The translations under genes were made by a program, and so were the position numbers. From NCBI GenBank assembly GCA_963513935.1, contig OY740772.1:12184098-12248097 (forward strand): 64,000 nucleotides of DNA. The letters are read 5' to 3'. The notes under the pieces are model-generated. The model searched no databases, was not told the DNA's origin, and saw only the letters and a program-made list of their open reading frames with translations. Each line of letters starts with the position of its first letter. Position 1 is the first letter of the stretch. Positions 1-12,654 of this stretch are shown one piece after another. The stretch comes from Aphrophora alni (taxonomy: Eukaryota; Arthropoda; Insecta; Hemiptera; Aphrophoridae).

Positions 1-544
1 TCAAGCGTAGTCTATCGTTTTATGATAATCATTTAGAGTCATTCTAAACAGAAGAACATCAACTGAGATAATTTGACTTGTGTCCAACTTTCTGTTAGTT
101 CATTTTTACTCAAATAACTAAATCGATTGCATTTTTTTCATTTTAGGGTACACTTTTCTCAAAACTGTTGGTGGTAGAATGGAATTTTTTGTAAATGTAG
201 AACTGAGAGGTTTCTAGATATGATACCATAATTTTGATTCTACCTTTATCCAAAAGATAAATGTATTTTCTTATTTAAGAAAATAGAGCCAACCCATTTT
301 TTAATGAATTTTTAAAAAAAATTCTACCAGCTGTTTAAAAAGATGTACGAATAGAAAAGAAATTTCAAGTCTGTAGGTACTTCACTAGTTTTTAAAAAAT
401 GTACCTAAAGTTACTGAAATTATGTGGGCTGTATAGGGGCTTACCGCTTCCCTTAAATGTTATTGTAGTCTGCTAAAAGTCATATAACATGAAATCAAAG
501 TACAAAGATACACAAATTTCATTTTCTGACAAATAAATTAAAAA

Positions 545-920
545 TTTAAAGACTTCTTTCTCACATATGATTGGTCAAAAAATTGATATCGAATATTTTG
601 GTGATAAATCCTTTTTAAGGCCATTTAATTCTATAAAGTGATTTTGAGAATGATATCCAGACGATTTTTGTGTCCAAACATTAAAACCAAACATGTGGAT
701 AGATTTTATTTAAATTTGGTACGTGATCAAATTTTAGACGAATATCAAGACTTCTTTTTCATTTTTAGGAAAATTACAAATTTAAATGTTGTTCTTGTAA
801 AAAAAAAAAAACAAAAAAAAAACGATTTTTCAAAATCAGATGAAACGATTTTGATCGAATTTTGCTCAAGTGTAGCTTTACAGTTCCAAACAAAACGTAT
901 TGCCCTCAGTTCACAATAGT
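545..920 (+). mobile_element. Alpha-family fragment
   Basis: Contains TTTTGAGAATGATATCCAGA, AATTTGGTACGTGATCAAAT, CGATTTTTCAAAATCAGATG and TTTTGATCGAATTTTGCTCA in the family order. The short open frame across it is not a gene. Confidence 0.5.
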
Positions 921-969
921 GATTACGGGTATGGCAAGAACTTAACTGGAACTGCACCTTTTAGATTTA

Positions 970-1075
970 CTTTTTCTCTCTTGACCAACACTTGTTCTCT
1001 TCCGACCCGGACGCTATTAGAGTATTCGAGGGGTAGAAACCTTTCCTTCCCTTTTCTAAGACAATAATTGACTGA
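970..1075 (-). mobile_element. Beta-family repeat copy
   Basis: Contains TCTCTCTTGACCAACACTTG, TTCTCTTCCGACCCGGACGC and TATTAGAGTATTCGAGGGG, the beta core in reverse. Beta copies lack any coding frame, vary in length and occur on both strands. Confidence 0.6.
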
Positions 1076-1499
1076 AATATTTTACGCATTTAACAAACAA
1101 CAACAAAAAAACTCCACAAAATTGTCAATTATTGAGTTAATGGCAAAATACAAAATTAATTAAACAAGTTTCCCTCTCTAGAATTGTTTTCCTCATTTAA
1201 ATACTTCACCCAGGTATATTTAAATGAAGAGTTAAAATTAGTTCTGAGGTCACGATTAGAGCGGCTACGAACATTACATACAAACCGATTGTTGGGTTGT
1301 AATGAATTTATCCATATCGAACATAGGTTTACCGTTAAAGTAATGACAAAGCCATTGTATGATAGTGTGTGACCAATATAAAAACAAATCTGACCTGAGA
1401 ACAGAGTCTCCATCTCAATTGATTCTATACGAACAGTGCCGTGCATGTTACATTGTGTTCGGCTCTTTATAAAACAATACTCGTTTGGTGTTTATGTGT

Positions 1500-1920
1500 A
1501 GTGTAGAGAGAGTTATATAGCTCACCTGAGTGCAAACCGTTGGACCGGTTTTAATCAAACTTGGTTTGTACGCTTATTCTGGTCATACGTCTAGAAAATT
1601 CCTTCATTTTTGTGATTACTCAAATTCTGTGAATAGCTTACTTTTAAAAAAACACACAATATTGTGATTTTCTGAAAATCAGCTATAACGATTTGATGAA
1701 ATTTTTCTCAAGTGTAGTGTCTAACCACCCTATAAAAACCTATTGGTCCTCATCTCCCCAAATATTCTGTTTCGCGAGTTATCGCTAAAAAACAAAAAAT
1801 CTGCCAATGTACTGTTACACTAGACGTAATATCTCAAAATCGTCTTTACCAATTTCGATTCAATTTGAGTTTAATATAAACACAAACGACCCAAATCCCA
1901 GGAAATATAAGTACAGATTG
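1500..1920 (+). mobile_element. Alpha-family fragment
   Basis: Contains GGACCGGTTTTAATCAAACT, GATTTTCTGAAAATCAGC, TTTTCTCAAGTGTAGTG and AATATCTCAAAATCGTC in family order. Confidence 0.5.
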
Positions 1921-2274
1921 GGGTTGTCCGAATTAATTAGATATCGGGCCCTCAGAGCGTCACTATATCTACACCTATTTATGTAAAACAACATCCAATG
2001 CGGGGGTGCGGGAGTAAGAGCGGCTCTTGCGTAGCGTCGCTATGGATGGTCAAACGTTCCTTGTATAGTTACTGTAGTTCCTCTCTGCGTCACAAGTACG
2101 TAGTGTGCAGAGTAAATTGCATTGTTCAAAATATTCTGATTTAAAAGTGGGTTTTGTTTGTTCTTTATGAATAAATATGTATTTTAGTTAATGTTATTGT
2201 ATATTATTTTCAAACAGAACTTTTATTTCACATTTACCAAGGGTCCCGTGACGACTTATTTTTTCATAGTCTTA

Positions 2275-2510
2275 GGCTACACCCTTCTTTTATCTATCCA
2301 ATCAGGTCTCTCTTGACCAACTCTTGTTCTCTTCCGACCAGACGTTATAGAGTATTCGAGGGTTTCGTTTTATATTCTTTTTTCTTCCTTTTTAATAAAA
2401 GTTGATGATTGCTGAGGTGTTTCACCTTTAACAATAATCGGACAACAACGCTCGTAAAAATCGGACATTGACACTAAAAAAAAAGCTAAACAAACAAATA
2501 AATGAGAAGA
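2275..2510 (-). mobile_element. Beta-family repeat copy
   Basis: Contains CAGGTCTCTCTTGACCAACT, TGTTCTCTTCCGACCAGACG and GAGTATTCGAGGG, with the downstream ATGATTGCTGAGGTGTTTCA module. Confidence 0.6.
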
Positions 2511-3718
2511 TAATAGAAACAAAGATACATTGATTAGTAACAGGTATTCCATTAGTTTGTTAAATTATAAATTTATACTGAAGTCACAATATAAAACCTA
2601 ATGATGCAGATTTTTTTTTCAAAATTCCAAGTCTTAGGACATTTGTTTATATAATGACTAACCTTTCGGAAGTTGAGTGGGGTCGTTGGACCGTAACCAG
2701 TGAAGTGAAGGCGGACGTGGAAATATTTGGCAGTCTAGTGGTCCAACCGCTGTCTTATCGACCGCATCTCGTGTTCTCCAACTGAGACCTTGACAATGTC
2801 ATTTCAAAAATATTAGAAAATAAAATGTTGCACTAGCCTTCTTACATACTCATCTAATATACGTCACCAAAAATATAATTACGCTCATTTTTATTTATTA
2901 TTGCTGAACAGTAATATTTTGCAACTTGCAAGTTTTCGTACATGTTATTATCATTAATATTTAAATTTCACTTAAATTTAAACAAAATCGGTAGAGATAA
3001 ATCTTGTACTTTGTAACAGCCCCATGGTCGAATTTTTAATGTTTACCGATAACTGAAGAAAACGTAATTTTGTGAAAATTGCGACCAATACGTTTTGTTT
3101 GGTTCTTTAGAGACATCAGCAAAATTTTATCTTAATTGTTGAAACCAATTTCAATAAAATAATGTTTTATGTGGCAGTTAACATTTGTAACATTTTAAGT
3201 TGTAAAAACCGAAAAAAAAACTTTTAAAAAGGCTAAAATTCACTCGTTTGGGCCACAGACAACAGACAGAAATCATTCAAAATAACTACTCTCCTATATT
3301 AAAACGACATAGTTTAAAAATAATAATAAATTTTTAACAAATACTCCAAATGAAGCACTTAACGTATTTAGGAATAATAACATAATAAACACTCAAATTA
3401 AAAACCAGTATTATCCCCTCTAGAAATGCAACATTTATTTTAAAGTCTTTTCATCTCACAAATAGATTGTACAATATTTGTGCACGTAAGACACTAAACA
3501 CAAACCTAACGTGCGAGAGACGTTTGTCTGCCGTTCCCATACTGTCCACACCACCTGTATGCCAATCTTACTATGCCAGGGGCGTTTTGCCAAGCATACT
3601 GAATCAATGAACCACTTAATATTTTTGTTGTTGGCACTTGATCAATGGACTAAACTTGATGCTAAGTGACTACACGTTGTCTATTATAATAGGACCTACA
3701 AACAGTAAACTTATAAAA

Positions 3719-3930
3719 CAGGTGATTTACCCTAACAGCTGTTTTCTTATTTGTTTTTTATTTAATTTTAAGGTTACATTTATAATATCTGATAATTTCT
3801 GTCGTAATTTGTTTTCAATACAGCTTGTATAATAATATTGAAACAGCTGATCTTCGTTAACACATGTTTTCATGTTTGTTGTTAACTTAATTTAAAAATC
3901 AAGTTTATAAGACCGGTAATACACTGTAAT
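3719..3930 (+). repeat. Diverged outlying copies of the 4.5-5.1 kb unit
   Basis: Reads AACAGCTGTTTTC then TTTAATTTTAAGGTTAC, and again AAACAGCTGATCTTCGTTAA with TTTTCATGTTTGTTGTTAAC. These are the modules of the array 700 bp downstream. Confidence 0.5.
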
Positions 3931-4539
3931 ATATATGATGATATAGGTATGATGAAAAAATATTGTGTAAAATATTATTAAAATGTTTTGCCAATTACTC
4001 TGTCATATTTATTAATTTGATCACACTGTTGTGTCAAAATGGATGAACAACAGTTTTTTTGCTTTTGGTGCTTGTTTAAGCTCTATAATGACTATTTGTT
4101 TATTGTTACGTAAAAAAACAGCTAAATCAAAGAAATAAAGGGAAAAGATTGTGGGTTAGACCGTGGGTAGCCAGACGTGAACAGTTGGGAATTCAAAGCC
4201 ATCTATTGAAAGAACTAAAAAGTGAAGATCCAAAACATTACGAAAACTAATGATGGATGATAAGACTTTTTGTTTTGTGGCATCAAAAATGCATCAATTG
4301 ATTTAGCTGTTACCGTCCACTGAAACTTATTAGACGCCATTTTGATTGGAAATATTATAATATGTTCTCTCTAGGAGAACATTATATATAATAGTTGGTC
4401 CATTTCACTGTAATATTTTTCATCACAAATATTTGATAATAGATATATGACATAGAACTATTATTAGTGTAATACAGGCCTAACACAGATTAAAAACTCT
4501 CTTTATTGGTTTCCAATATATGTTTAATCAAATAATCCT

Positions 4540-5115
4540 ATTTGTACTAAAATTATTAAAAACAGCCGATCTGCCTTAAAAAATAGCTGTATTCATGTTT
4601 GTTGTTAACCTAACTTAATTTAAAGGTTAGGTTCATAACATTGATTAAAAGCTGTCCTAATTTGTTTCATTATATTCTAGTCAAGCGATCATAATACTAA
4701 AATTGTTAAACAGGTGATCAGCCGTAAGAGATATTTTCATGGTGTTCTTAATGTAAAAGTCAGGTTTATAAAATATATTAAAAATGTCTTAATTGTCTTT
4801 ATTATAGGCTACTCAAGCGATCCTACAGCTGTTTTAATGTTTATCGTTAACTTAATTTAAAGGTTAGGTTTATAAGAGATCCAAAGCTGTCTTAATTGTT
4901 TTCATTTTAGTCTAGTCAATCGATCCTTCTGACTCGTATTAAAATTGTTAAAAACAGCTGATCTGCTGTAACGGTGTTTTCATGTTTGTTATTAACTTAA
5001 TTTAAAGGTTGGGTTAATAACTTAGAGCAACAGCTGACTTAATTTGTTTTCAATATAGACTAGTCCAGCATTCCTACTTGTACTAATATTGTTGAAAACA
5101 GCTGATCTGTTTTTA
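4540..5115 (+). repeat. Tandem-like array of CAGCTGATCTG-containing units
   Basis: At least four diverged units follow one another. Each has AACAGCTGATCTGC-like, TTTTCATGTTTGTTGTTAAC, TTAATTTAAAGGTTAGGTTT and CTAGTCAAGCGATCCT modules, with unit length about 110-180 bp. A further copy lies at 3719-3930. The unit may be an old satellite or a tandemly duplicated element. No coding frame is seen. Confidence 0.65.
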
Positions 5116-5377
5116 AACGGATTTTTTTTTTAATACGAGGATTAAAAATGTAGGTTTTTCCAATAAACTAGGAAAATAATATATTTTATAAAAATAGTGA
5201 ACATTATAACACTTTACTTATAAAAATTACCAATCAAAAAGGCAGTTTTCCTTTTTTAAATCTCACACAATTTCTCAAATTCCATTACTTTTTATAAATA
5301 CTTTCTATTTCTAACAAAGACGTCACAAAATATTGCATGCACTTGTACAGTTTTCAAACTTTACTGCGCATGCGTTA

Positions 5378-5422
5378 ATAGAAAAAGACAAAAGTACGTT
5401 AAGTACTTCTGTCTCTTTTTAT
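5378..5422. other. Imperfect hairpin
   Basis: GAAAAAGACAAAAGTAC and GTACTTCTGTCTCTTTTT pair around GTTAA (two mismatches). A second short perfect hairpin, TGCGCAGA-ATT-TCTGCGCA, lies at 5532-5550. The role is unknown; they may be ends of a miniature element. Confidence 0.5.
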
Positions 5423-6564
5423 CAAAGTGTCGCTTCAACTCGCATCAGTTCCTACACTTTGCCAGCTCTATCTCCCTCAGTTTAAAATATCATTCCATCA
5501 GCTGTCATATTTTTTCCCCCCAATATTTCCGTGCGCAGAATTTCTGCGCATTTCCTAGTTGTACTGAATTTGTACAGGGTTGTTCCAAGGTTCTTGTGGA
5601 TGCTGTTTTTATTGATTTAATGTCTCATATGATTTATTATGGGAAGGGGTGGGTTTAGAAATATTACAGAGGGTTGAAGTTTCTCCTGTGTATTTCGAGA
5701 GTAAATATTTTAAGAGCCAAGCTTGTTCCCCACGTGCGTGAATTCGGTGCGTTTGAAAAATGTGTTGAATGTTTCTGATTTTGAAGCTGCGATGGAATAT
5801 TGTGCTTCTGTTTTTCATAAGTTACCATTTAAAAAAGCTTCTTTTTATTTACTCAGTACACCCGTGAATTATAAGGGTAAGTTGGGTAAAAGTCAAAATA
5901 GTAACCTTCGTTTTGAATAATCTTCACGTTTCATAACCTCAAAACACCAAAACATTTCCGTCCGTCCATCTTTGTACGTAAGCACAATAGTGGTTACAAA
6001 AATAAAGATAGCAACATCAAATTTGGTATAGGGGACTATAGTGTCCTCAATTAGAAATTTAAATCAAAATATCAAACTGAAAATGTCAAAATGGCTGCCA
6101 TTTCAAACGAATCTATGTTTACTAAATTTAATGTTTCGGCATATTTTGAACAAATATATCAAAATTTCATTTCAATGAAGTTCAAAATTTGCATATATTT
6201 GACACGTTAATCAAACTCAATAGGTTGACATTCTAGACAGTTTTCCACGAATAACATCTCGCTCTGAATGCCTACGCGAATGTCTAATAGCTCATTTGCA
6301 ATCTGCATATATTTAATACAAGTTTAGGGTCAACAGACGACTGAATCCACACACACAAAAAAACAAGAAAATAAATTCGAGCTATCACGTCCGCGAATGA
6401 GCTGATTGACCAGTGTTATTATTTTCCATTAATCAAACCACATACCTGACATTTTAAAAACACGCTAATAGCCGGAATGAGAAATCACTAGATCTAATCG
6501 ATAAAAATTTTATTTTGTATTTAAAGAACACGTAAATGTAAAAACAGTTGATGCTGAAATGAAT

Positions 6565-7461
6565 GACTGAAATGGATGATGACTGTCATTAATGTTTGTA
6601 CTGTATATTTAGCAACTGTAGATGATGTCTGCCATTGGAGTTTGTGTGCGTGTAGTAACTGAGAATCATGACTATCATTGGGGTTTGTGTACATGTAGAA
6701 ACTGTGGATGAAGTCAGTCAACAGTGATTGTGCGTGTAGCAACTGTGGATGATGACCGACTGTCAGTAGGATTTGTGTAGGTGTAGCAACTGAGGATGAT
6801 GACTGAATGTCAGTAGGATTTGTGTAGGGGCAGCAACTGAGGACGATGACTGAATGTCAGTAGGATTTGTGTAGTTGTAGCAACTGAGGATGAAGTCTGC
6901 CATTGGAGTTTGTGTGCGTGTAGTAACTGAGAATGATGTCTGTAATTGGGGTTTGTGTGTGTGCAGCAACTGAGGATGAAGTCTGTCATTAGTGATTATG
7001 TGCATGTAGCAACTGAGGATGATAACTGACTGTCATTAGTGTTTGTATATATAGCAACTGAGGTTGATGTCTGCCATTGGAGTTTGTGTGCGTGTAGTAA
7101 CTGAGAATGATGTCTGTAATTGGGGTTTGTGTGTGTGCAGCAACTGAGGATGAAGTCTGTCATTAGTGATTATATGCATGTAGCAACTGAGGATGATAAC
7201 TGACTGTCATTAGTGTTTGTATATATAGCAACTGAGGATGATGTCTGCCATTGGGGTTTGTGTGTGTGCAGCAACTGAGGATGAAGTCTGTCATTAGTGA
7301 TTATATGCATGTAGCAACTGAGGATGATAACTGACTGTCATTAGTGTTTGTATATATAGCAACTGAGGATGATGTCTGCCATTGGGGTTTGTGTGCGTGT
7401 AACAACTGTGGGTGATGACTGACTGACTGTCAAGTGTTTGTATATGTAGCAATCGAGGATG
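6565..7461 (+). repeat. Minisatellite, about 43-bp unit with higher-order repeats
   Basis: The unit is like TAGCAACTGAGGATGATGTC plus TGCCATTGGGGTTTGTGTG, repeated about 20 times. In the right half, groups of different monomers recur: GTTTGTATATATAGCAACTG appears near 7041, 7214 and 7345, that is at spacings of about 173 and 131 bp (four and three monomers). The minus strand gives open frames through the array, but these are repeat artefacts. Confidence 0.9.
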
Positions 7462-7734
7462 TTTATCTACTCATGTAGTCTGGAAACGTCGTCTTTTATT
7501 TGTACTGCACAAATAATGTGTTATTTGTGGAAAATCGTGTGTTCATTATTTTCGTGACTGAAGTGTAGCTCATTATAGATGACTTATATACAAATTTGCT
7601 ACTTTTAATTCTGCGCGTAATGATACTCAACTCTTCATCTTTGCTACGACAAATAGTAAATTTATTTTCAAAAATGTAATTTTGAGTCCTCGTTTCGCAA
7701 GTTACTAGATCCAGCAAAGCCTAATCACCGACAC

Positions 7735-7998
7735 TACTGTTGCGAGTGGAGACTCTTTCACACAAGGGCCGACACACTAACGCTTGTAGTGATTACAGGG
7801 CTTTGTAGCCAAGAAAGTATTGATGTACATAATAATGTGGTTCAGAAAACCTGTCTAACAAGTGATTTTAACAAACATATCCTACTGAATATCCTTTGAA
7901 CACCAATCTATATAACATTTCCTACAAGGTCACATTTTGAGCGTTAAATTTAAAGGTTCTGCCTGTATCAATTGTATGATGAGCTCACATTATTTCTA
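7735..7998 (+). mobile_element. Gamma-family right-end fragment
   Basis: Reads GCGAGTGGAGACTCTTTC and then the same arm layout seen at 11.3 and 51.9 kb (TTCAGAAAACCTGT, TTTAAAGGTTCTGCCTGTAT), ending near GTATGATGAGCTC. It is diverged and truncated on the left. Confidence 0.45.
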
Positions 7999-8714
7999 TC
8001 CTAGTTAGTGTCAAAATATTTCAACCAATAGTACCAACGAACGTTTCATCGTGTCTCGTGTGTAGACGTTACCAAAACAGTAAAGGATTTTTTACAAGCT
8101 ATAATTTCAAATCTTAAATTCTTTAATAACGCTTTACTTTCAATCAAAACCATCTTCCAAGTATATAATCTTTAACATCGATTATATCGTATTAGTAATC
8201 TTGAATCGATCGAGTATTTAATGAAACCACGTTCGATGTTGCTAATTTGGGTCAGCCAGTCTGTCTGGATGTGAAGCAGAACGGTACCCCATTGTATGTA
8301 TCCGCGGGTGCTGGTTGCGTCGCTTTTTACAATCCAGGAAACCATGTCACACGTACCAACATATACAAATTACAATGTATGACGTTGCTTTTATTACTTG
8401 GCCGCAATAACCAATGAGAAATATTTAGGATGCAACTCAGTAGTCAGGAAAGGTCTAAACTGGGACAACCGAGGAGGTGTGTTATTGAGATTTGTAAAAC
8501 ACAAAGTATCATAAAATCCCGAGTCAATAAGAAGTCCTTAAATTGTTCATATAGGGATGGATGTAATTTCAAAAATCGCACAAATTATTTTGAGGAAATT
8601 ATTGTAACGGAAAATTAAAACTATGGACAAACACTGTCGCAAAAAACTTTACGAACTGTCAAAATTAAAATCCAAGCTTTTTTAAAATTCCGAACAGAAG
8701 AATGTCACGAACAA

Positions 8715-9375
8715 AAGAAACTGTGAAAAATCTTTACAAACTTTCCCATCCATCCAACCCCAAAGAAATAACAATTCTTGACCTAAAATATCTACTCCGT
8801 AGTGAAAATAAACCATGAACGAAAAAAATATTTAAACAGTGCCAATATAAACGCTTCCTTGACGAAATCGGAATTAATTAATATCGAGCTTTGGATGACA
8901 CCGGTAATTGTTCATTTTTGTTTTGTGCCATTATCCCCAAATCGTAATATTTTTTTACGTAAAATTTTGCACACGGTTTTGGTTATTAATCTTCACATTT
9001 TAATAAAATTTCAACGAAATCGGTCGAGAAGATTTTGAAAAATTACGTTTCTTACAATATCCCCATATCCGATTTTGGTTTATTTTCAACCAATTACTCA
9101 CGAACCTGAATTTCTGGGGGGAAAAAAATCCCCAATACCTTTTATTTGAATCCTTAGATGGTACACTTGGACAAACATTAATGAAGATCATTACTGCCAA
9201 TTTTGAGAAAATCGTAATTTTGTAAAAATGTGCTCACATAACAAATTTCATTAAAATCGGTTCATGCGTTTGGATCGTAGTGTCTTGCACATACGAAAAC
9301 TGACAGTCCATTCGAATTCGAGGGTGGGGGATATCTCAGCAAAACATAAGCATTAATATTTTGACCCATCACGTA
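8715..9375 (-). mobile_element. Alpha-family repeat
   Basis: Diverged outer end (TTTACAAACTTTCCC), then AAATTTCAACGAAATCGGTC, AATCGTAATTTTG and TTCATTAAAATCGGTTCATG, ending TTTTGACCCATCACGTAA at 9359, the inverse of the GGGTCAAAAAATCGA end. Confidence 0.55.
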
Positions 9376-10129
9376 AATATATATGTGAAATTTTAAAGAA
9401 AATTTATTTTTTTAAGTTTAAAAATCAGTCACAATTTTAAAACTAACTAGTCCGTTTAAATAGTAAAATTGTCAAAAATTCATACAAACAAACTTGAGCA
9501 AACCCGAACGTTTACTAATTCAAAATTAGTATCAGCACATTTCATAGTAATGAACGTTTAGACATTCACTGTCGAATAACACTTTACCAAACTACATATT
9601 TATCAGCTGACGCATTCACAGCTGTTAAAGTTATGACCACATCAGCTGGACTTTTCCACATCTTAAATACGGTAGTAAAATCTCAACTCGACCAATAGAA
9701 TACAAATGATAAAGCTTGGCAATGCTTTGATCCAGGTCAGTTTATAAGTCGCCGTTATTCAGTGTTGAACAACATTTCGCTCGCTGCGGCCTAGATCTTT
9801 TCTCCTTTCGATTGAATTCCTCCTGGAATTTCCCCTACTCTCGCCAATATACTTCATTGAAATATATAGTACAAGGTCAATACAACTCGTGGGTAGCTAA
9901 TTTATAAGCTATGTAAATTTGAAAATGCGTAAAGGAACGGTGTTTGCTGTCTTTCCCAACTATTGCAACATGCAATGTTGCCAATTTTACACTTATTAAA
10001 TGAGACCTGAAGAAATATACTTGAAACTACACTTTTACAAAGACTTATCTTTAAGGATGTGTTCCAAGACGAGACGAATCCACCCAGATTTTTTGGAATT
10101 TCATGGATCATAAAAAAAAGATATATAAT

Positions 10130-10330
10130 ATAGAGAAACTTAAGTGATGGGTCAAAAAATCGAGGTCACTTGAGTCCAAAAATGGATTGTTAGCTCCACT
10201 GCACAAACGCGTGGACCGATTTTAATCAAATTTTGTACGAGTAACTATTTTGGTCATATCTTGGGATTATTTCCCCCGATAACTCAAATTTGTCCCATAA
10301 AAAAACCACATTTATTATTTGTCTTAAATG
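10130..10330 (+). mobile_element. Alpha-family end fragment
   Basis: Starts GAGAAACTTAAGTGATGGG, then TCAAAAAATCGAGGTC and GCGTGGACCGATTTTAATCA, and is truncated after about 200 bp. Confidence 0.55.
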
Positions 10331-10534
10331 ACCGAAGGGATGTTATAAAACATATAATTACTCAAAATAGGTTACACTGAATACTATAAAATCTTGGTTG
10401 ATTGTCCAGATATATACCCAAAATCTAACAGACAGCCCCAAGTAAACAAATTTACGATTCAATAAAAATATATTACTCTAAAGAAGTTTTTATTGCACAA
10501 GCGAAACAAATTTAGGACCTTTCTTAACAACGTG

Positions 10535-11115
10535 TCCCGAAAAAGGTGAACTGGATATTCATTTCGGATTATATACATCCAAACGAGCAAAAAATGTTAA
10601 AAAACATAGTCGAATTATGTTTCATTTTTCTAACCTAACCTAATCTCTCGTCCATTTAGTTCTCTTACAATAAAACCTTATAACTACGGAAATAGAAAAG
10701 ATATTGAGTTCAGATTTGGCATAAGCATTTCGTACGTTACGTTTTACAAGCTTCTTAAAAAGGTAATTTTATAATTTTCAAAATGGCGTCTGTTTTTTTT
10801 TTTTTTAATGTAACTGTTTTGGAGATATTCGATGCTAAAAGTTTTAAAAGGCCCGTATTTTGAAAATTATAAAAATAAAATTTTTGTGTTTGGTACACTT
10901 GTAAAACGTAACATATAAAACGCTTACACCAAAAGTAAACTCAATAGGGCCTATCTTATCTATTTCTGGAGTTATCATGTTTTTTTTTTGTAATAGAATA
11001 AAATGACGGATAGACTGATAATGAAGGGGATAGACTATATTATTTAACATTTTTTGCTTGTTTTGATATATATATAAACCGAAAATGAACCAGTTCACCT
11101 TTTTCAGCACACACT
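10535..11115. mobile_element. Delta-related palindromic element
   Basis: GAAAAAGGTGAACTGG (about 10540) pairs with CCAGTTCACCTTTTTC (about 11089). Further in, TACGTTACGTTTTACAAG pairs with CTTGTAAAACGTAACATA. It is about 580 bp with no coding frame. Confidence 0.75.
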
Positions 11116-11224
11116 GTATTTTTTTTTTTTTCAAAAACGACGTCATTATTCATTTTACTTCCGCATTATATGTAGTATAGGGTCATTTTGTAATCGGAAT
11201 CAACTTCAATGTCAAGAAAATGTG

Positions 11225-11500
11225 ATATTAAAGATCCTGCAGGACCGAAACCGACACGATCGTAGCGAGTAGAGGATCCTTTGTATGTTTAAAGCGTTAA
11301 TGTCCAAAACACTGACACGAGCGAAGCGAGTGGAGACTTTCTACGAGCTAAGCAACATTAAGAAAGTTGTCGCTTACAGAATTACGAGGTGGTTCATAAA
11401 ACCTGTTTCACAACAGTTTTAAACAAAGTTGATCTACCAACACAATTTAACATTTCTTACAAGACTTAAGTTTAGAGGATCTGCTTAGGGATTGGACAGT
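11225..11500 (+). mobile_element. Gamma-family right-end fragment
   Basis: It carries two tandem versions of the subterminal motif: GACACGATCGTAGCGAGTAG at about 11252 and CACTGACACGAGCGAAGCGA at about 11310. Arm sequence follows (ACAACAGTTTTAAACAAA, ATCTGCTTAGGG) as in the copy ending at 52.17 kb. Confidence 0.55.
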
Positions 11501-12147
11501 GAAAATATGTTTTCGCATTTTGAGGTTATGTTTACAATAAACAACTTCTGCGCAATGATTGTTCAAGCCGACTTATTGTCTTGAAAGATAAGTTAGCCAA
11601 GTACCGAGCATTCAGAGTTCAATGTTCCTGTAATCATCCTTATTTTTCCTTTCTCGAGGTATTTTAAATTAATTTATTTAAACTTTTCCTTCGATGTCGA
11701 CATTCAATCCACCTCTTCCAACATATGGTTACAATTATAAAACCACAAATGGGCAAATACTTGGTCGACAGTGTTAGCCATTATTGTATTTCAATAAGTG
11801 TAATGTTCTATTCCCGTAGAATTCCAAGCCTTCTTCTTGATGTCTATAAAAAGTTGTCCTGAGGATTCCAATGACACTTCCTTGCCTTGCCGAGATACTC
11901 GTCAATCAGTCCTTGACCCCGAGTATGTTGCCCCTTACTCGTTTATTTATAACGAATTTCAAGCATTGCAACAATCGAGTCATGGATCTGGAATTTATTT
12001 TTAAACGGGTGCATTTCTTATCCGCTACTGGTTTTCAATAAAGAAAGTTGTCTTTGGATTTTTAATTGATTTTTTTTTAACGCTTTTCATAATTTTTTTT
12101 TTGTTTACAAAAGTGGTGTATTTAGTTTACGTTCTCACATAATGCCT

Positions 12148-12570
12148 ATATATAAAGAAAGTAATGGGTCAAAAAATCGATCGAGAGTTTTTTAAATATA
12201 TCTTTTGCTAAGGCCTCCGAGTCCAAATGTAGTGTTAGGAAAGATGTCTGTCGTCTGTTTACAGCCAAACTGGTGCACCGATTTGAATCAAATTTGTGCT
12301 TATTTTGGCGATACTTTTTTTTCCATTTTTTCGTTAACTCAAAATTTAGAGATAGCTTCTATACTATATAAAATAAACAAAAAAAAAATACAATTTTCTC
12401 AAAATAAGCTCCAACGATTTTGATCACCCAACTCAAACATCGATCGCATCTTTCCAAAAAAAGTTCATTTTTGTTTTATATCAACTATTCCAGAACCGTA
12501 ATATTTTATTTACTACAGGTTACCGTCATTAATCTTCACATTTCACTAAAATTGGATTAGCAAATTTGAT
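12148..12570 (+). mobile_element. Alpha-family fragment
   Basis: Starts ATATAAAGAAAGTAATGGG, then TCAAAAAATCGATCGAG, GTGCACCGATTTGAATCAAA, AATAAGCTCCAACGATTTTG and CATTAATCTTCACATTTCAC. It is followed at once by the delta element at 12655. Confidence 0.55.
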
Positions 12571-12654
12571 AAGTTGCCGTCAGTTTGTTATGGCAACAGC
12601 TAAACCTAAATTTTATGTTATCAAGATAAGGGAAAAAAATGTGCCCTCGTACTT

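Noticed and set aside
6521..7005. Minus-strand repetitive open frames (His/Thr/Gln-rich)
   Set aside because: Produced by the 43-bp minisatellite; no start context or splice support.
6565..7461. CRISPR array
   Set aside because: Units are contiguous diverged monomers without unique spacers, and the host is a eukaryote.
9741..9770. TATAAG plus TCAGT core promoter
   Set aside because: Spacing of about 18 bp is too short for a TATA/initiator pair and no transcript unit follows.
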